Origin: Bacteroidota bacterium
GTDB taxonomy: Bacteria > Bacteroidota > Rhodothermia > Rhodothermales > Rubricoccaceae
Length of the DNA: 8,168 nt
Reading direction: 5' to 3'
Assembly: GCA_022564455.1 (NCBI GenBank)
Contig: JADFLK010000081.1
Location: 1-8,168 of the forward strand
Shown here: positions 6,134 through 8,168 of the stretch, piece by piece
Position numbering within the stretch: the first letter of the stretch is position 1
Layout of the letters: each line of letters starts with the position of its first letter
Made by a program: the position numbers and the translations under genes
The notes under the pieces: model-generated
Database searches by the model: none
What the model saw: only the letters and a program-made list of their open reading frames with translations
What the model was told of the DNA's origin: nothing

Positions 6134-6151
6134 TGTCTTGCAGACACTGCA
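6134..6151. promoter_or_regulatory. Overlapping palindromes upstream of the L,D-transpeptidase gene
   Basis: TGTCT-TGC-AGACA (6134-6146) and TGCAG-ACA-CTGCA (6139-6151) are two interlocked perfect inverted repeats, each with 5-bp arms and a 3-nt centre. They lie 33-50 nt before the chosen ATG at 6184, a position suited to an operator in the promoter or 5' leader. The function is inferred from symmetry and position only. Confidence 0.3.
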
Positions 6152-6183
6152 TATCCCTCCTAGTTTCCGCCAACTACTTCCCT

Positions 6184-6975
6184 ATGTTGCTTCGCGCTTT
6201 CATAATCGCCCTTTTTCTCTCGTGCGCTGTGCAACCGCGTGCGCAGCAGCTTGCCGCTGCTCTTCCAGGAAGCGGCGAACGTGTGCATTCGGCAGCCACC
6301 AGTGAAGCAGACAGTGCGCCGGTGTTCTACGTAGTGGAGCGAGGTGTTCGCGTGTACTCAGAGCCGGGTGGTTCGCGCTCCAGTCGGATAGCGTTGAACA
6401 TTCGGGACGCCGTACGCGTGCTGTCGGAGGAGGACGGCTGGAGCCACATCGAGTGGAACAACCGGCGCGGCTATGTTTCAACGTCCGCTCTTTCAAACCT
6501 GTGGATTCGGGTAGACAAAAGCGATCGGCTTGTCTACGTGTATGAAGGCGCCGAACTCATTCGGACCTACCCCGTGGACGTGTCGATAAGCGACGAAGAC
6601 AAGGTGCGTCTCTCCGGCCGCAACGAGCAGAATCACTGGCGCATTCCGGAAGGCGTTTTCTTTGTTGCCCGAAAGAACCCCAACTCTCGGTACTACCGTG
6701 CGTTCGTCATAAGTTATCCGAACCAGGCGCACGCAGCGCGTGGATTGCGGGATGGGCTTATTAGCCGCGGTGAATATGACGCCATCGTCCGCGCCGATAT
6801 GGCCTTCCGCGAGCCCCCGATGGGCACCCCTCTCGGCGGCCTGATTGAGATCCACGGGAACGGTTCCGGGCGGCAACGCGCATGGACGCGCGGCTGCGTA
6901 GCCCTCCGCAACGTCCACATGAGTGAGTTGTGGGATTGGGTGCATGTAGGCACACCGGTGATCATCGAGCAGTAG
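6184..6975 (+). CDS. Exported SH3-domain L,D-transpeptidase (YkuD/YafK-like)
   Basis: YkuD-domain enzymes link peptidoglycan stem peptides, or attach lipoproteins to them, through an active-site cysteine outside the inner membrane. From ATG 6184 the product has 263 residues. An N-terminal export signal (about 1-22) is followed by a variable linker (23-47), a bacterial SH3-like domain (about 48-107; GVRVYSEPG and GWSHIE-NNRRGYV are typical), and the YkuD domain (about 108-263). The catalytic signature is His224-Gly225 and, 14 residues after the His, WTRGCVALRN with Cys238. The WTxGCxAL and GTPVxI endings resemble YafK/ErfK-type members. The signal might alternatively be lipidated at FLSC (Cys14), but the lipobox is poor. 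An in-frame GTG at 6133 would add 17 residues with two cysteines and disrupt the signal peptide, so I prefer the ATG. The upstream gap of 211 bp suggests its own promoter. Confidence 0.9.
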   Translation: MLLRAFIIALFLSCAVQPRAQQLAAALPGSGERVHSAATSEADSAPVFYVVERGVRVYSEPGGSRSSRIALNIRDAVRVLSEEDGWSHIEWNNRRGYVSTSALSNLWIRVDKSDRLVYVYEGAELIRTYPVDVSISDEDKVRLSGRNEQNHWRIPEGVFFVARKNPNSRYYRAFVISYPNQAHAARGLRDGLISRGEYDAIVRADMAFREPPMGTPLGGLIEIHGNGSGRQRAWTRGCVALRNVHMSELWDWVHVGTPVIIEQ

Positions 6976-7024
6976 CGCGGAGGTAGCAGCTCATTTTGGG
7001 CTGAATCTTCTAGCGCTGGGGTTG

Positions 7025-7042
7025 CGTACGTTGTGGTGTACG
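7025..7042. promoter_or_regulatory. Inverted repeat CGTAC-N8-GTACG upstream of nfeD
   Basis: CGTAC at 7025-7029 and GTACG at 7038-7042 form a two-fold symmetric element with an 8-nt spacer, 14 nt before the nfeD ATG, in the 80-bp gap after the transpeptidase gene. The spacing suits a dimeric regulator on one DNA face, but the arms are short and chance is possible. Confidence 0.2.
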
Positions 7043-7055
7043 GATTCCACACCTC

Positions 7056-8168
7056 ATGGCCACGACTTCACGCGCTGCTTTTCTGCTTCTCCTTGGGCTG
7101 ATCTCGCTTTCTGCGATGGCTCAGGATGTTTCTCCGCGTCTTGCAATCGAGAACGTCGGCGACGGTCCCGTATACCGCGTCCCCATTGAAGGGATGATCG
7201 ACAAGGCCCTCGCCAAGTACATTGATCGTGCTCTGGCGGATGCCGAAGAGGCCGGTGCCTCGGTTGTTTTGTTCGAGATGGATACATTCGGCGGGCTCGT
7301 CGAAGCCGCCGACCTCATTCGGATCTCGATTCTTGACGCGCCCGTTCCCACCGTTGTTTTCATCAACAAGAATGCGGCCAGCGCCGGCGCGTTGATCTCA
7401 TACGCCGCTGATCGGATTGTGATCGCTCCGGGTGGTTCGATAGGCGCAGCCACAGCCGTTGACGCCGCCGGCCAATACGCCAGCGAGAAGGTGCAGAGCT
7501 ACATGCGCAGCCTCATGCGCGCCACGGCGGAGGCGAACGGCCGCGATCCCCGAATCGCCGAGGCTATGGTAGACGAGACGCTTGCCGTGCCGGGCGTCAG
7601 TGAAGAGGGCCAACTCCTCTCACTCTCTGCAAACGAAGCGCTCCGGCTCGGTGTGGCGGATGCCGTCCTCTCGTCCGCCGACGAAGTGGTGGCCAACCTA
7701 GGCCTCGCGGATCGCGCCCAGTTTGCTCACTATGCCTCCGGCGTCGAGCGCCTGCTGCGGTTCCTGGGCTCGCCCATCGTGGCGTCGATCCTCATGCTCA
7801 TGATGATGGGCGGCCTCTACTTCGAGTTGCAAACGCCGGGCGTAGGATTTCCGGGCTTGATGTCGTTCATGGGCGCAGCCCTCTTCTTCGCCCCGCACTA
7901 CATGCTCGGCCTCGTGGAGAGCTGGGAGATCGTCGTGTTTATCGTGGGTGTCCTGCTTCTCCTCGCCGAGGTGTTCGTAACGCCGGGATTCGGCGTCGCG
8001 GGCATCACGGGGCTCATCATGGTCCTCGCCTCGCTGATGGCCGCGCTAATCGGCAACGTGGGCCTCGCCTTCCCGTCCGGCGGCCAGATATCGCAGGCAG
8101 CTGCGACGCTCGCTGCTGCGCTGGTTTTGATGGTCGTGCTCGCCGTATCGCTCGGGAGATTTTTGCCG
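7056..8168 (+). CDS. nfeD: NfeD-family membrane-bound ClpP-class serine protease (3' end beyond window)
   Basis: Long-form NfeD proteins join a periplasmic ClpP-like serine protease domain to a membrane domain and a C-terminal OB-fold. Partner SPFH/stomatin proteins are often their substrates. The 371 residues visible begin with a signal peptide (1-22, cleavage after SAMA). The protease domain (about 37-230) has EMDTFGG (74-80) as the ClpP-type strand and turn, the nucleophile Ser109 in NAASAGALIS, and a GSIGAA segment. Lys145 in SEKV is the likely catalytic base of a Ser-Lys dyad, as described for the archaeal homologue PH1510. A hydrophobic membrane block follows from about 239 to 368, with roughly four to five helices and a PGVGFPG loop. 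The frame is open at the right edge and the OB-fold must lie beyond it. The gene follows the transpeptidase by 80 bp on the same strand. Confidence 0.95.
   Translation, partial: MATTSRAAFLLLLGLISLSAMAQDVSPRLAIENVGDGPVYRVPIEGMIDKALAKYIDRALADAEEAGASVVLFEMDTFGGLVEAADLIRISILDAPVPTVVFINKNAASAGALISYAADRIVIAPGGSIGAATAVDAAGQYASEKVQSYMRSLMRATAEANGRDPRIAEAMVDETLAVPGVSEEGQLLSLSANEALRLGVADAVLSSADEVVANLGLADRAQFAHYASGVERLLRFLGSPIVASILMLMMMGGLYFELQTPGVGFPGLMSFMGAALFFAPHYMLGLVESWEIVVFIVGVLLLLAEVFVTPGFGVAGITGLIMVLASLMAALIGNVGLAFPSGGQISQAAATLAAALVLMVVLAVSLGRFLP

Noticed and set aside
6133..6183. GTG start at 6133 for the L,D-transpeptidase
   Set aside because: It adds a Cys-containing segment ahead of a normal signal peptide that begins at ATG 6184, and it would translate the palindromic element.
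1..8168. CRISPR arrays, tRNA/rRNA genes, transposases, prophage or defence genes
   Set aside because: No regularly spaced repeats, no RNA-gene signatures and no related protein motifs were seen; every longer region is explained by housekeeping or envelope genes.

Overview
The window looks like chromosomal core DNA from a GC-rich member of the Bacteroidota lineage, most likely the Rhodothermota (Salinibacter/Rhodothermus) side. This is an inference. It rests on the Bacteroidota-like FabI, on the general lack of Shine-Dalgarno sequences ahead of starts, and on the frequent TTG/GTG starts. No tRNA, rRNA, CRISPR, insertion sequence or phage gene was seen. Eight complete or nearly complete genes and one 5' gene fragment fill almost all of the sequence.

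Left arm, minus strand (read right to left): an unrecognised lipoprotein (1839 to 1084), a short biotin-protein ligase birA (1091 to 264), and the start of type III pantothenate kinase coaX (215 running off the left edge). The first two overlap by 8 nt. birA and coaX lie in the same reading frame, separated by one TAG and 16 sense codons, so this is a compact operon for cofactor attachment and cofactor synthesis.

Centre, plus strand: a divergent inositol-monophosphatase-family phosphatase (1905-2795) and an orphan single-domain response regulator (2949-3440). A strong hairpin plus T-tract follows (3513-3546) and ends only 18 nt before the start of fabI (3562-4416). A GTG-started M1-family metallopeptidase lipoprotein (4413-5972) overlaps the end of fabI by 4 nt.

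Right arm, plus strand: an exported SH3/YkuD L,D-transpeptidase-like protein (6184-6975) and a membrane-anchored NfeD/ClpP-class protease (7056, open at the right edge).

Functionally, birA (activation of the acetyl-CoA carboxylase carrier protein), coaX (CoA, hence the phosphopantetheine arm of ACP) and fabI (last step of fatty-acid elongation) share a lipid/CoA theme. The lipoproteins, transpeptidase and NfeD belong to the cell envelope. I found no convincing undescribed multi-gene system. The points most worth a second look are the in-frame birA-TAG-coaX junction, the hairpin sitting directly on the fabI start, the Phe in the FabI active site, and the uncharacterised lipoprotein leading the birA operon.
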